Origin: Vibrio proteolyticus NBRC 13287
GTDB lineage: Bacteria > Pseudomonadota > Gammaproteobacteria > Enterobacterales > Vibrionaceae
Assembly: GCF_000467125.1 (NCBI RefSeq)
Contig: NZ_BATJ01000026.1
Location: 1-64,000, forward strand
Direction of reading: 5' to 3'
Length of the DNA stretch: 64,000 nucleotides
The position numbers and the translations under genes were made by a program. Every line of letters starts with the position of its first letter. The stretch's first letter is position 1. Shown here in pieces: positions 54,247 through 63,208 of this stretch. Below the pieces are notes generated by a model. That model made no database searches, had not been told where the DNA came from, and worked only from the letters and a program-made list of their open reading frames with translations.

Positions 54247-55629
54247 TCACCCCACCACTAAAGGCAGCTCGATACATACTTTCAACCCGCCCAGTTGACT
54301 GCGGCTGGCGGTGATGCTGCCGCTGTGCTGGCGCACCGCACTTTCAGTGATCGCAAGCCCCAGTCCGGTGCCGCCCGAGTGACGATCACGAGCCGTCGAG
54401 ACACGGTAAAATGGGCGAAAGATGTCCTGAAGTTCGCTGTCCGGCACGCCATCGCCATTGTCTTCGACCTGAATGCTCAGGATGTCGCCATGCTCACTCA
54501 ACTGGACATCAACCTGATCCCGACCATAGTAAATCGCATTACGGATGATGTTTTCCACCGCGCTCATCAGCAGTTGTGGATTGCCGGAGATGTGACGATC
54601 AGGAATGGCGGAGAAAGTCAGGGTTTTACCCATTTGCTCGGCCTCAAACTGGCTGTCGCTCAGCAGCTCTTCCCACAGACTGGACAACGGCTGCACTTCG
54701 CGACTGAGGTGGCTGTCGGCCTGCATGCGCGACAGCTCGAGCAGTTCACCGATCATGGTTTCCAGCCGCTGGGCTTCGGTATCAATACGCTCCAGCTCCT
54801 GACTGTTGCCCTGTTTGCGCACCGCCAACGCGTTGGCCATCCGTAAGCGGGTTAAAGGAGAGCGCAACTCATGTGAGATATCCGACAGTAGACGCTGCTG
54901 ACCGGAAATCATCTGGTTGACCGCTTCGACCATCTGGTTGAAGCTGGCGCCGGCCTGACGAAATTCTGAGGTGCCTTTTTCCAGCTTCGGGTCGACGACA
55001 AACTCGCCGCTGGCGACCCGGCGTGCGGCCAGTTCCAGTTTGCGTGCGGGTTGACTGAGCGCCCAGGCCAGCCACAGTAGCAGCGGCGTACTTACCGCCA
55101 TGACTGCCAGCAGCAATTGGAACGGCTTATCGAATAGACGCAGCAGAAACGGCGGCGGCTCATTCCAGCGGAAACCGAAGTAGAGCCGCAGATCCTGATT
55201 GGCCAGAGTGATGGGGAGCGGGCCACCAATCATATAGCGGCCGTAGAGGCGCTGTTTAGGCGGTGAGTCCGGTTCAATACCGGTGACGAAGTTTTGCAGC
55301 GCCTTGAGTTTAAAATCGGTGTGACGGCGAGTTGTAAGGATAGTGCCGTCGGTATCGGACAGAAACAGGCGGGGCTTGGGATCGCGAGGGCCGCCTTCAT
55401 GGGCGTCAAGGCGAAACAGAATCCGACTGAGATCGGTTTCGTTGGCAAAACGCTGCTCAACCCGATCGCGCGCCTGCTGCATGCGCTGCAGGTGGTCGGC
55501 GGGAATGTCACGCGCTTTGCGAGGGTCGAGGTGAGGCAGTGACAATACCGCGAGCAACACCAGAGCCATGGTGAACCAGAAAATCGCAAAGATCCGCCCG
55601 TACAGGCTGGTGATTTTCGGCAGACGCAT
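54247..55629 (-). CDS. cpxA: Envelope-stress sensor kinase CpxA
   Basis: This 460-residue kinase has a membrane helix (about 10-30), a periplasmic sensor (about 31-165), a second helix (about 168-190, LLLAVMAVSTPLLLWLAW), HAMP, the HisKA box DISHELRSPLTRLRMA, and an ATPase domain with VEDNGDGVPD and GGTGLGLAIT. It senses misfolded envelope proteins and phosphorylates CpxR. Its start overlaps the cpxR stop by one base (TGATG), so the two are translationally coupled. Confidence 0.95.
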   Translation of the reverse strand: MRLPKITSLYGRIFAIFWFTMALVLLAVLSLPHLDPRKARDIPADHLQRMQQARDRVEQRFANETDLSRILFRLDAHEGGPRDPKPRLFLSDTDGTILTTRRHTDFKLKALQNFVTGIEPDSPPKQRLYGRYMIGGPLPITLANQDLRLYFGFRWNEPPPFLLRLFDKPFQLLLAVMAVSTPLLLWLAWALSQPARKLELAARRVASGEFVVDPKLEKGTSEFRQAGASFNQMVEAVNQMISGQQRLLSDISHELRSPLTRLRMANALAVRKQGNSQELERIDTEAQRLETMIGELLELSRMQADSHLSREVQPLSSLWEELLSDSQFEAEQMGKTLTFSAIPDRHISGNPQLLMSAVENIIRNAIYYGRDQVDVQLSEHGDILSIQVEDNGDGVPDSELQDIFRPFYRVSTARDRHSGGTGLGLAITESAVRQHSGSITASRSQLGGLKVCIELPLVVG

Positions 55630-56315
55630 CAGTCCTCCTCAACCAGCAGGTAACCGCGACCACGCAGGGTTTTGATGCGCGATTTGCCATCTTCGCGTTC
55701 TGGCAGTTTCTTTCGCAGGTTGGAGACATGCATATCAATGGCACGATCAAAGGGCGCAAGACGTTTTCCCAGCACATCCAGACTGAGGGCGTCTTTGGTC
55801 AGAGTCACCCCGGGGTTTTGCACTAAGTGCGTCAGCAGGGCGAATTCGGTGGTGGTCAGCTCGAGCAACTGACCGCTGCAGTAAGCTTCCTGGCGTCCGG
55901 GAAAGATTTCGATGTCCTGATAACACAGGCTGTCGCTGTGGCGGCCACTGGCTTTGTGCTGGGTGCGACGCAAGATGGCGCGGATCCGGGCCAGTAGCTC
56001 ACGGTCGCTGAACGGTTTAGGCAGATAGTCATCGGCGCCGAGTTCCAGACCCACCACGCGATCAATTTCTTCGCCTTTGGCCGTCAGCATCAGCACCGGG
56101 GTTTCCCAATCGTGACGCAGACGTTTTAAGGTTTCCATACCGTTGAGTTTTGGCATCATCACATCCAGCAGGATCAAATCGATTTCCTCAGACAGCGCTG
56201 CCAGACCGGCTTCGCCGTCGTTGGCCTCCGAGACAGTGAAGCCTTCAAAGCTCAGGACTTCCTGCAGCAGACTGGTCAGCTCGGTATCGTCATCAATTAA
56301 AAGAATGTGCGCCAT
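55629..56315 (-). CDS. cpxR: Envelope-stress response regulator CpxR
   Basis: This 228-residue OmpR-family regulator has a receiver domain with LLIDDDTELT and phospho-acceptor Asp in LILLDVMMPKL, and a winged-helix domain ending FDRAIDMHVSNLRKKL. It binds GTAAA-N5-GTAAA sites, one of which is present just upstream of its own gene. It leads the cpxRA operon and is divergent from cpxP. Confidence 0.96.
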   Translation of the reverse strand: MAHILLIDDDTELTSLLQEVLSFEGFTVSEANDGEAGLAALSEEIDLILLDVMMPKLNGMETLKRLRHDWETPVLMLTAKGEEIDRVVGLELGADDYLPKPFSDRELLARIRAILRRTQHKASGRHSDSLCYQDIEIFPGRQEAYCSGQLLELTTTEFALLTHLVQNPGVTLTKDALSLDVLGKRLAPFDRAIDMHVSNLRKKLPEREDGKSRIKTLRGRGYLLVEED

Positions 56316-56390
56316 GGGTGTGCCTCTGTTATCTCGCTCTGGTCTTATATTACTGCGAAAAATGATTGGGTTTCAGCGCGATTTTCACTC

Positions 56391-56405
56391 TTTACGATTC
56401 TTTAC
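56391..56405 (-). promoter_or_regulatory. CpxR box between cpxR and cpxP
   Basis: On the minus strand GTAAA-GAATC-GTAAA is a perfect match to the CpxR consensus. It stands 76 bp before cpxR and about 100 bp before cpxP, so one box may control both. Confidence 0.9.
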
Positions 56406-56504
56406 GCTGGCTAAACGTTGCTTTACTCACCACGACGTATTCTACACTCAAGCGCTGCAGAGAGCGGCATGCATGAACAAGACTATCCTCAAGAGGGACT
56501 GATT

Positions 56505-57023
56505 ATGAAAATGGCAAAGAAAATGATTCTGGCGGCGGTCGTTCTGCCACTGACTCTGGGCACCGCGAGTGCGTGGGCATTTGGTGGTAAAGGCGGCGAA
56601 GGTCATCACGGTGGTGAGTTCGGCAAATGTGCCTCTGACCGGGGCATTTTTAAAGAGCTGAATCTAACGGACGCGCAGAAGGACCAGCTCAAGACGATGC
56701 GTGAACAAGGGCGTCAGGAGATGCGAGCTAAGTTTGCCGGCAATAACGAAGCACGTCAGGCTGAAATGCAGGCGTACCATGCTCAGGTCCAGCAATTGCT
56801 GCTGGCCGACAATTTTGATCAGGCACAAGCCAACACACTGGCCAAACAGATGGTCGAAAAGCAAACTGAGCGCCGGGTACAAATGATGGCCCGTCAGCAC
56901 AAGATGCTGAGTGTGTTGACGCCGGAGCAGAAAACCCAGTACGCGGAACTGAAACAAGAGCGTATGCAGGAGTGTCAGGCGAAAATGCACGAGCGGATGC
57001 AAAAGCGTGCCGAGCAAAAATAA
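56505..57023 (+). CDS. cpxP: CpxP-family periplasmic stress protein
   Basis: This 172-residue exported protein has a signal peptide (MILAAVVLPLTLGTASAWA) and an all-helical, charged mature part with two LTxxQ motifs (LTDAQ and LTPEQ) of the Spy/CpxP family. CpxP inhibits CpxA and acts as a weak chaperone. A histidine/glycine-rich patch (GGEGHHGGEF) follows the signal and could bind metal. ATG 56505 has GAGGG upstream; the frame open from 56418 precedes the signal peptide and is not used. It is divergent from cpxRA and shares the CpxR box. Confidence 0.9.
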   Translation: MKMAKKMILAAVVLPLTLGTASAWAFGGKGGEGHHGGEFGKCASDRGIFKELNLTDAQKDQLKTMREQGRQEMRAKFAGNNEARQAEMQAYHAQVQQLLLADNFDQAQANTLAKQMVEKQTERRVQMMARQHKMLSVLTPEQKTQYAELKQERMQECQAKMHERMQKRAEQK

Positions 57024-57036
57024 CGCGATACCGACC

Positions 57037-57068
57037 TCAAAAAGGCAGCTTAAGGCTGCCTTTTTTGT
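57037..57068 (+). terminator. Terminator after cpxP
   Basis: AAAAGGCAGC and GCTGCCTTTT form a stem around a short TTAA-type loop, followed by T residues. Confidence 0.92.
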
Positions 57069-57122
57069 TTCACAATGAGCACGTTATACTTGATAGATTA
57101 TTCTGGTTATTGTGAACACGTT

Positions 57123-58031
57123 ATGAAGAAAGACTATGCGCGCCTGGTGACCCTGGCGGCCTGGACTGCGGCGATGGTCGCGACCTTGTTACTGATCGTG
57201 AAAATCTTTGCCTGGTGGGTGACCGGTTCTGTCAGTTTGCTGGCGTCACTGATCGACTCGCTGCTGGACATTGCGGCGTCGGTGGTCAACCTGATCGTGG
57301 TGCGCTATGCAGTGCAGCCGGCCGATCGCGAGCACACCTTTGGCCATGGCAAAGCCGAATCGCTGGCCGCACTGGCGCAGGCGATGTTCATTTCCGGCTC
57401 AGCCTGTTTTCTGATCCTCAATGGGGTGGACCGCTTCTTTCGCCCGCACGAACTGACCTCACCGGAATACGGGGTGTACGTCAGCCTGTTTGCCATTGTG
57501 GTGACGTTTGCGCTGGTGCGTTTTCAGCAGTACGTGGTGCGCAAGACCGGCAGCCAGGCGATTGCTGCCGACTCGCTGCATTACCAGTCGGATCTCTACA
57601 TGAACATCGCGATCATGGTGGCGTTGGGGTTGAGCTGGTTTGGCCTGAAACAGGCGGATGCGGTGTTTGCGGTCGGGATCGGGATCTACATTCTCTACAG
57701 TGCATTCCGGATGATCACCGAAGCAACTCAGATCCTGCTTGATCGACAGTTGCCGGAGGAAGAGCTGGAGCAGATCCGCTTGTCCTGCCTTGAAGTGGAC
57801 GGCGTGTTGGGTGTACATCAGTTGCGAACCCGGATGTCCGGGCCAGTGCGATTTATCCAGTTGCACCTGGAACTGGAGGACCAGATTCCGTTGATTGAAG
57901 CACATCGTATTTCTGACGAAGCGGAAGAAAAATTGTTACAGCTTTTTCCTGAAGCGGACGTCTTAATTCATCAGGATCCTTTCTCGGTTGTGTTTGGTCC
58001 GGAGCGGGCGCAAAAACGTGAAGACTTCTAG
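57123..58031 (+). CDS. fieF: Ferrous-iron/zinc efflux pump FieF
   Basis: This 302-residue cation diffusion facilitator has six helices and a cytoplasmic C-terminal domain. The metal-site residues appear as DSLLD in helix 2 and SLHYQSD in helix 5, with HTFGHGKAE in between. It exports Fe2+ or Zn2+ against the proton gradient. The start at ATG 57123 (MKKDYARLVTL) gives the family length; the frame open from 57075 has no ribosome site. Its position after cpxP matches the enterobacterial cpxP-fieF-pfkA order. Confidence 0.95.
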   Translation: MKKDYARLVTLAAWTAAMVATLLLIVKIFAWWVTGSVSLLASLIDSLLDIAASVVNLIVVRYAVQPADREHTFGHGKAESLAALAQAMFISGSACFLILNGVDRFFRPHELTSPEYGVYVSLFAIVVTFALVRFQQYVVRKTGSQAIAADSLHYQSDLYMNIAIMVALGLSWFGLKQADAVFAVGIGIYILYSAFRMITEATQILLDRQLPEEELEQIRLSCLEVDGVLGVHQLRTRMSGPVRFIQLHLELEDQIPLIEAHRISDEAEEKLLQLFPEADVLIHQDPFSVVFGPERAQKREDF

Positions 58032-58297
58032 TAGCACGAGGTTTACGCGACAAACCGACAGTTCTTGGCTATCTTTTCTGCTGCGGAAGAAATAAACCTG
58101 ATTCTGATGTGCATCAACAAAGTGTTCGCACAAAGCTGTAATACTTTTACATAAGTAGAAAACTTACATGATTTCGTGCAAATAACAGTAGTATTCCTTT
58201 GCGGTAAAGGTAACATAAAGCACAGTTTCTGAGGGTGGCTCAGTCGGGCGGCCTGAATCAAAATTTGATATTAAATTCCCAAAAATCGAGGGTGAGC

Positions 58298-59260
58298 ATG
58301 ATTAAGAAGATCGGTGTACTAACAAGTGGCGGTGACGCACCTGGTATGAACGCTGCGGTTCGTGGCGTGGTTCGCACGGCACTATCTGAAGGTCTGGAAG
58401 TATACGGTGTATACGACGGCTACCTGGGTCTTTATGAAGATCGTATCGTCAAGTTGGATCGTTCGAGCGTATCGGATGTGATCAACAAAGGCGGTACGTT
58501 CCTGGGCTCTGCTCGTTTCCCTGAGTTCAAAGACGTTGCGGTACGTGAGAAAGCGATTGAGAACCTGAAGAAACACGGCATTGATGCGCTGGTGGTGATT
58601 GGTGGAGACGGTTCGTATATGGGGGCGAAAAAGCTGACTGAAATGGGGTACCCATGTATCGGTCTGCCGGGCACCATTGACAACGACATTGCGGGAACAG
58701 ATTACACCATCGGTTACCTGACGGCACTCAACACAGTGATCGACGCGATTGACCGTCTGCGTGACACGTCGTCTTCGCACCAGCGTATTTCTATCGTGGA
58801 AATCATGGGCCGTCACTGTGGTGACCTGACCTTGATGTCGGCGATTGCGGGCGGATGTGAATACATCATCACCCCGGAAACCGGTCTGGATATGGATAAG
58901 CTGATCAACAACATTCAAGATGGTATCGCCAAAGGCAAAAAGCATGCGATCATCGCACTGACTGAGCTGATGATGGATGCGAACGAGCTGGCGAAAGAGA
59001 TTGAAACGGCGACTGGGCGTGAAACCCGAGCTACTGTACTGGGTCACATCCAGCGCGGTGGTCGTCCAACTGCATTTGACCGTGTACTGGCATCTCGCAT
59101 GGGTAACTTTGCGGTTCACCTGCTGCTGGACGGACACGGCGGCCGCTGTGTTGGTATCCAGAAAGAACAACTGGTGCACCACGACATCATCGATGCGATT
59201 GAGAACATGAAGCGTCCGGTACGTGAAGATTTGTACCAGGTGGCGAACGAACTGTTCTAA
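58298..59260 (+). CDS. pfkA: 6-phosphofructokinase
   Basis: This 320-residue enzyme phosphorylates fructose 6-phosphate with ATP. It has the ATP site VLTSGGDAPGMNAAVRG and GGDGSYMGAKKL, and the catalytic GTIDNDIAGTDYT with its Asp. ATG 58298 follows GAGGGTGAG; the frame open from 58235 has no ribosome site. A 13-bp palindrome, ATCAAAATTTGAT (58257-58269), lies in its leader. The 266-bp upstream gap holds its promoter and no gene. A terminator follows. Confidence 0.97.
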   Translation: MIKKIGVLTSGGDAPGMNAAVRGVVRTALSEGLEVYGVYDGYLGLYEDRIVKLDRSSVSDVINKGGTFLGSARFPEFKDVAVREKAIENLKKHGIDALVVIGGDGSYMGAKKLTEMGYPCIGLPGTIDNDIAGTDYTIGYLTALNTVIDAIDRLRDTSSSHQRISIVEIMGRHCGDLTLMSAIAGGCEYIITPETGLDMDKLINNIQDGIAKGKKHAIIALTELMMDANELAKEIETATGRETRATVLGHIQRGGRPTAFDRVLASRMGNFAVHLLLDGHGGRCVGIQKEQLVHHDIIDAIENMKRPVREDLYQVANELF

Positions 59261-59278
59261 GCACCGACTCATCGAGAT

Positions 59279-59310
59279 GAAAAAAACCACCCGTCTGGGT
59301 GGTTTTTTTA
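59279..59310. terminator. Bidirectional terminator pfkA / MgtC-like gene
   Basis: AAAACCACCC and GGGTGGTTTT pair around GTCT, with T and A runs on the two sides. Confidence 0.93.
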
Positions 59311-59316
59311 TGCTAT

Positions 59317-59820
59317 CTACGTCTCGCTGCTGTGGCGTGGTGGTACTTTACGACTGCGAAAGCGCTGATGGACGCCGCGGCGCAGCGCCTGAAAATGGTT
59401 TTCGGCTTTGTCGACGCCGAGCAGCACACTCAGGGCCAGCACAGTGATCAGGATCGACTGCTGCCAGTAACCCAGGCCGATCATCATCCCCAGCGCGGCC
59501 AGTACCCAGATCACCGCCGCAGAAGTAACACCGTGGATTTTTCCGTCCATGGTCATCATGACGCCTGCACCGAGAAAGCCGACCCCTGTGATGATCTGGC
59601 CGAGTACCCGGGCCTGATCTAAGGTGTTGGGCGAGAGCGTGACCGCCATCGACATGAACAGATAGGTACCGGCGATGACCAGAATCGAGGTGCGGATACC
59701 GACGGGCTTCCCCCGGGTCTGCCGCTCGGCGCCGATCAGAGCGCCGTTTAGGGCACAGCAGAACAGGGCCAGCCAGCTAAAGGGCCCCAGGTCAAAAAAT
59801 GGCGCGATGGAAATTGGCAT
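59317..59820 (-). CDS. MgtC/SapB family membrane protein
   Basis: This 167-residue inner-membrane protein has four to five helices and the family motifs GALIGAERQTRGKPVGIRT and GVGFLGAGVMM. Such proteins are linked to low-Mg2+ survival and virulence in other species, but many vibrios carry housekeeping members of unknown role. The C-terminal cytoplasmic domain of true MgtC is largely absent, so it is closer to the short SapB/YhiD type. The start is ATG 59820 with GGGAGG upstream; the frame open from 59874 is not used. It is convergent with pfkA. Confidence 0.85.
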   Translation of the reverse strand: MPISIAPFFDLGPFSWLALFCCALNGALIGAERQTRGKPVGIRTSILVIAGTYLFMSMAVTLSPNTLDQARVLGQIITGVGFLGAGVMMTMDGKIHGVTSAAVIWVLAALGMMIGLGYWQQSILITVLALSVLLGVDKAENHFQALRRGVHQRFRSRKVPPRHSSET

Positions 59821-59908
59821 ATTGGCCTCCCAAAAGCGCGGAGTATGCAAAGATTCACGGCCGGGTGCGAACAAATGTTTTTAATCGACACGAACAGGTT
59901 TGTTGGTG

Positions 59909-60931
59909 TTATTCCAGATGCAAATCAAGTGGCGTTTTGCTTGCCCGGCCGCCGATTTCCCGTGTCAGGGTCGGGACTAAATAGCCGGATACCCGTGCAA
60001 TCAGACCGGCCATCAGTGCGCGGGCGTCGTCATCGGAAACAAAAAAGTGGGCCGCGCCCTGAACTTTGTCCAGGACATGCAGGTAGTAAGGCAGAACACC
60101 GGCATCAAACAGGGCTTCGCTGAGAGCAACCTGACTATCGACGTTGTCGTTGACGCCTTTGAGCAGAACACTCTGGTTGAGCAGTGTTACACCGGCGACT
60201 TTGAGCTTGCGCAGGGCGTTCCCCAGATCGTCATCAATCTCTTGGGCATGATTGATGTGCGTCACCAGCACCACCTGCAGACGGCTGGTGGCCAGCAACT
60301 GACACAAGGTGTCGGTAACCCGGGCTGGGATCACCACCGGCAATCGGGTGTGGATCCGCAGCCGTTTGATGTGGCGGATGTCGGCGAGGTGCTCCACCAG
60401 CCAGGTCAGCTCATGATCTTTGGCCATCAGAGGGTCGCCCCCAGACAGGATCACTTCGTTCAGCTGGGGCTGTGCGGCGATGTAATCCAGACTCTGCTGC
60501 CACACCGATTTATTGCCCTTGTTGTCCTGATAAGGGAAGTGGCGGCGGAAACAGTAGCGGCAGTTGATCGCGCAGCCGCCTTTGACGATCATTAGCGCGC
60601 GGTTACGGTATTTATGCAGCAGGCCGGGGACGGCGTTGTTTTGCTCATCCAGCGGATCAGTCGAATACCCCGGCTGCACGTCAAACTCTTCAGACAGCGG
60701 CAGGACCTGACGCAAAAGCGGGTCGTGAGGATTGCCTTTTTCCATTCGATCGACAAAACTTTGTGGCACACGCTGTGCGAAGAGCGTTTTTGCGTCAAAT
60801 CCGTGTTGCCAAGGTGATGGGTCGATTTCAAGTTGCTTCAGGAGCTGGAGCGGATCCGAGATCGCGTTTGCCAGCTGTTTGAGCCAGTTTTGCTCAACAG
60901 AATCAACTTTTCGGGTTATTATGTGCGGCAT
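59909..60931 (-). CDS. epmB: EF-P beta-lysylation protein (lysine 2,3-aminomutase)
   Basis: This 340-residue radical-SAM enzyme makes (R)-beta-lysine for EF-P modification. The iron-sulfur motif is CAINCRYCFR, and KGGC precedes it; the PLP- and SAM-binding region EVILSGGDPLMAKD is present. The start was set at ATG 60931 (MPHIITRKVDSVEQ). The minus-strand frame runs on through efp to 61240 but that part is antisense to efp. It stands 33 bp from the divergent efp start, as expected for partners. Confidence 0.94.
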   Translation of the reverse strand: MPHIITRKVDSVEQNWLKQLANAISDPLQLLKQLEIDPSPWQHGFDAKTLFAQRVPQSFVDRMEKGNPHDPLLRQVLPLSEEFDVQPGYSTDPLDEQNNAVPGLLHKYRNRALMIVKGGCAINCRYCFRRHFPYQDNKGNKSVWQQSLDYIAAQPQLNEVILSGGDPLMAKDHELTWLVEHLADIRHIKRLRIHTRLPVVIPARVTDTLCQLLATSRLQVVLVTHINHAQEIDDDLGNALRKLKVAGVTLLNQSVLLKGVNDNVDSQVALSEALFDAGVLPYYLHVLDKVQGAAHFFVSDDDARALMAGLIARVSGYLVPTLTREIGGRASKTPLDLHLE

Positions 60932-60964
60932 TAAATTTAACTCGAAGAATGGTAAGAGGAAAAA

Positions 60965-61531
60965 ATGGCTACAGTTAGCACGAATGAATTTAAAGGCGGT
61001 CTTAAAATTATGCTTGATAATGAGCCTTGTGTCATTCTCGAAAACGAGTATGTCAAACCGGGCAAAGGTCAGGCATTCAACCGTGTAAAAATCCGTAAAC
61101 TGCTTTCTGGTAAAGTTCTGGAGAAAACCTTTAAGTCTGGCGATTCTGTTGAAACCGCTGACGTAATGGATATCGATCTGGACTACCTGTACAACGACGG
61201 TGAATTCTACCACTTCATGAACAACGAAACGTTCGAGCAAATCGCAGCAGACATGAAAGCGGTGGGCGACAACGCGAAGTGGTTGGTGGAAAACAACACG
61301 TGTATGCTGACTCTGTGGAACGGTAACCCGATTGCAGTGACGCCGCCAAACTTTGTTGAACTGGAAGTGGTTGAAACGGATCCGGGCCTGAAAGGCGATA
61401 CACAGGGTACCGGTGGTAAACCAGCGACACTGACCACAGGCGCGGTTGTACGCGTTCCGCTGTTCATTCAGATCGGCGAAGTGATCAAAGTGGACACACG
61501 CTCTGCGGAATACGTGGGTCGCGTGAAGTAA
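60965..61531 (+). CDS. efp: Translation elongation factor P
   Basis: This 188-residue factor rescues ribosomes stalled at polyproline. It has three beta-barrel domains; the modification loop is VKPGKGQAF with K34, the same number as the beta-lysylated lysine of Escherichia coli. The neighbouring epmB supports that modification type. AAGAGGA precedes the ATG. No EpmA or EpmC gene is in the window. A terminator follows the stop. Confidence 0.98.
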   Translation: MATVSTNEFKGGLKIMLDNEPCVILENEYVKPGKGQAFNRVKIRKLLSGKVLEKTFKSGDSVETADVMDIDLDYLYNDGEFYHFMNNETFEQIAADMKAVGDNAKWLVENNTCMLTLWNGNPIAVTPPNFVELEVVETDPGLKGDTQGTGGKPATLTTGAVVRVPLFIQIGEVIKVDTRSAEYVGRVK

Positions 61532-61545
61532 TCCCGCTAGGATTT

Positions 61546-61577
61546 GGAAAAAAGGTCACTTCGGTGGCCTTTTTTGC
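61546..61577 (+). terminator. Terminator after efp
   Basis: AAAAAAGGTCAC and GTGGCCTTTTTT form a stem (one G-U pair) around a 4-base loop, followed by T residues. Confidence 0.9.
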
Positions 61578-61631
61578 GTTTTGCGGCGGATTCATTGATG
61601 TGCCACAATCTTCACTACCTCTTAGGGCATT

Positions 61632-62561
61632 ATGATAAGGTCCATGAAACAGTCATTACGTATCTGGCTTGATGCCGCCCGGCCAAAAACTTTGCCACTG
61701 GCGCTGGTCTCTATTCTGACCGGCAGTGTGCTGGCGTTTTCTTTTGGTCAGTTTTCTCTTCCGGTCGCATTGTTGGCGTTTGTCACCGCGACCTTATTAC
61801 AGATTTTGTCAAACCTGGCGAACGATTACGGTGATGCGGTCAAAGGCACCGACAACGATAAGCGCCTGGGGCCCATGCGGGCGATTCAATCCGGGGCGGT
61901 GTCACTGGCGTCGATGCGTCAGGCGATCGGCATCAATATTGTGCTGACCATCATCGCGGGTCTGGCGTTGGTGCTCTACGCGCTTGACAGCTTGCACAGT
62001 ATTCTGGCCTTTATTGCACTCGGTTTGCTGGCGATTTTGGCCGCGATTGCTTATACCGTGGGCAACAAACCCTATGGCTATGTGGGACTGGGTGACATCT
62101 CCGTGTTCATCTTTTTCGGTTTGCTGGGGGTTGCCGGTACTTATTTCCTCCACACCGGACGCATTGACGCGGCGCTGAGTCTGCCAGCAGTCGGCTGCGG
62201 TTTGCTGGCGGTTGCTGTGCTTAATATTAACAACATGCGTGATATTGAAAACGATCTGGCGTGTGGTAAGCGCACCGTGGCGGTGCGTCTTGGGCAGACC
62301 CGGGCCAAGCAGTATCACTTTGTGTTGTTGGGGGGCGCGGTGCTGGCTTTTGCGCTTTATCTGGGCTTACAACCGGCTCCGGTGTGGATCAGCTTACCGT
62401 TTCTGCTCAGCCTGATCGTAACCTACAAACACGGCAAAGCGGTCTGGCACGCGGATCAACCGGCTCAGATTGCACCAATGATGCCAGTGGTCGTTAAGTG
62501 CTCTCTGGTGACTAACCTGTTGTTTGCAGGAGTGGTTATAGCTCAAACAATCACGAGTTAA
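61632..62561 (+). CDS. menA: 1,4-dihydroxy-2-naphthoate polyprenyltransferase
   Basis: This 309-residue UbiA-superfamily enzyme adds the octaprenyl tail in menaquinone synthesis. It has about eight or nine helices, the first aspartate-rich motif NDYGDAVKGTDNDKR and the second NMRDIENDLACGKRT. Two starts are close: ATG 61632 (AGGG upstream) and ATG 61644 (AAGG only three bases away); the first was used. It is followed by rraA after 76 bp, as in enteric bacteria. Menaquinone fits the fumarate-based anaerobic genes elsewhere in the window. Confidence 0.95.
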   Translation: MIRSMKQSLRIWLDAARPKTLPLALVSILTGSVLAFSFGQFSLPVALLAFVTATLLQILSNLANDYGDAVKGTDNDKRLGPMRAIQSGAVSLASMRQAIGINIVLTIIAGLALVLYALDSLHSILAFIALGLLAILAAIAYTVGNKPYGYVGLGDISVFIFFGLLGVAGTYFLHTGRIDAALSLPAVGCGLLAVAVLNINNMRDIENDLACGKRTVAVRLGQTRAKQYHFVLLGGAVLAFALYLGLQPAPVWISLPFLLSLIVTYKHGKAVWHADQPAQIAPMMPVVVKCSLVTNLLFAGVVIAQTITS

Positions 62562-62637
62562 TTGCGGGTTGTCATTGCATTGACTTAATGACCAGATATA
62601 CTCGGAAGTAATTACTATCAGTAAGAGAAGACATGCT

Positions 62638-63159
62638 ATGGAATACAATACCTCAGCGTTATGCGATATCTATCTGGATCAGGTGGATGTTGTCGAACCT
62701 ATGTTCAGCAACTTCGGCGGCAGTGCGTCTTTTGCCGGTCAGATTACGACGGTTAAGTGTTTCGAAGACAACGGTATGATCCGCGAAGTCCTTGAGCAGG
62801 ACGGGTTGGGCCGGGTGCTGCTGATTGATGGTGGGGGCTCATTGCGCCGGGCGTTGATTGACGCAGAGCTGGCTTCTCTGGCTGAAGAGAACGAATGGGA
62901 AGGTATCGTCGTGTACGGCTGTGTGCGAGAAGTGGACGAACTTGAAGACATGAGCATCGGCATTCAGGCGCTGGCGTCGATTCCGGTCGGAGCAGTGCAG
63001 CAAGGCATCGGTGAAGTCGATGTTGCGGTCAATTTCGGCGGCGTCACTTTCCTGCCGGAAGATTATCTGTATGCCGACAACACTGGCGTTATCCTCTCTC
63101 AAGAGCCGCTGGATATTGAAATCGAGCGCGACGAAGAAGAAGAACTGGAAGTGCTGTAA
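62638..63159 (+). CDS. rraA: Regulator of ribonuclease E activity A
   Basis: This 173-residue protein binds the RNase E C-terminal region and lowers RNA decay. It shows the conserved fold residues SALCDIYLDQVDVVEPMF, LLIDGGGSLRRALI and GIVVYGCVREVDEL. The C-terminus is strongly acidic (ERDEEEELEVL). It probably shares a transcript with menA, and a strong terminator follows. Confidence 0.96.
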   Translation: MEYNTSALCDIYLDQVDVVEPMFSNFGGSASFAGQITTVKCFEDNGMIREVLEQDGLGRVLLIDGGGSLRRALIDAELASLAEENEWEGIVVYGCVREVDELEDMSIGIQALASIPVGAVQQGIGEVDVAVNFGGVTFLPEDYLYADNTGVILSQEPLDIEIERDEEEELEVL

Positions 63160-63176
63160 CGACCACCATTTCTGAA

Positions 63177-63208
63177 AAGAAAACCGACCGGAGGTCGGTT
63201 TTTTTATG
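63177..63208. terminator. Bidirectional terminator rraA / MATE gene
   Basis: AAAACCGACC and GGTCGGTTTT pair around a 3-base loop, with a T-run on the plus side. It overlaps the last codons of the converging MATE gene. Confidence 0.9.

Noticed and set aside
58382..59290. A 302-codon open frame antisense to pfkA
   Set aside because: pfkA has all catalytic motifs and a good ribosome site; the antisense translation is rich in His, Arg and Val without a recognisable fold.
60932..61240. Extension of epmB by 103 codons upstream
   Set aside because: It is antisense to efp and not conserved in EpmB; the family start MPHIITRK lies at 60931.
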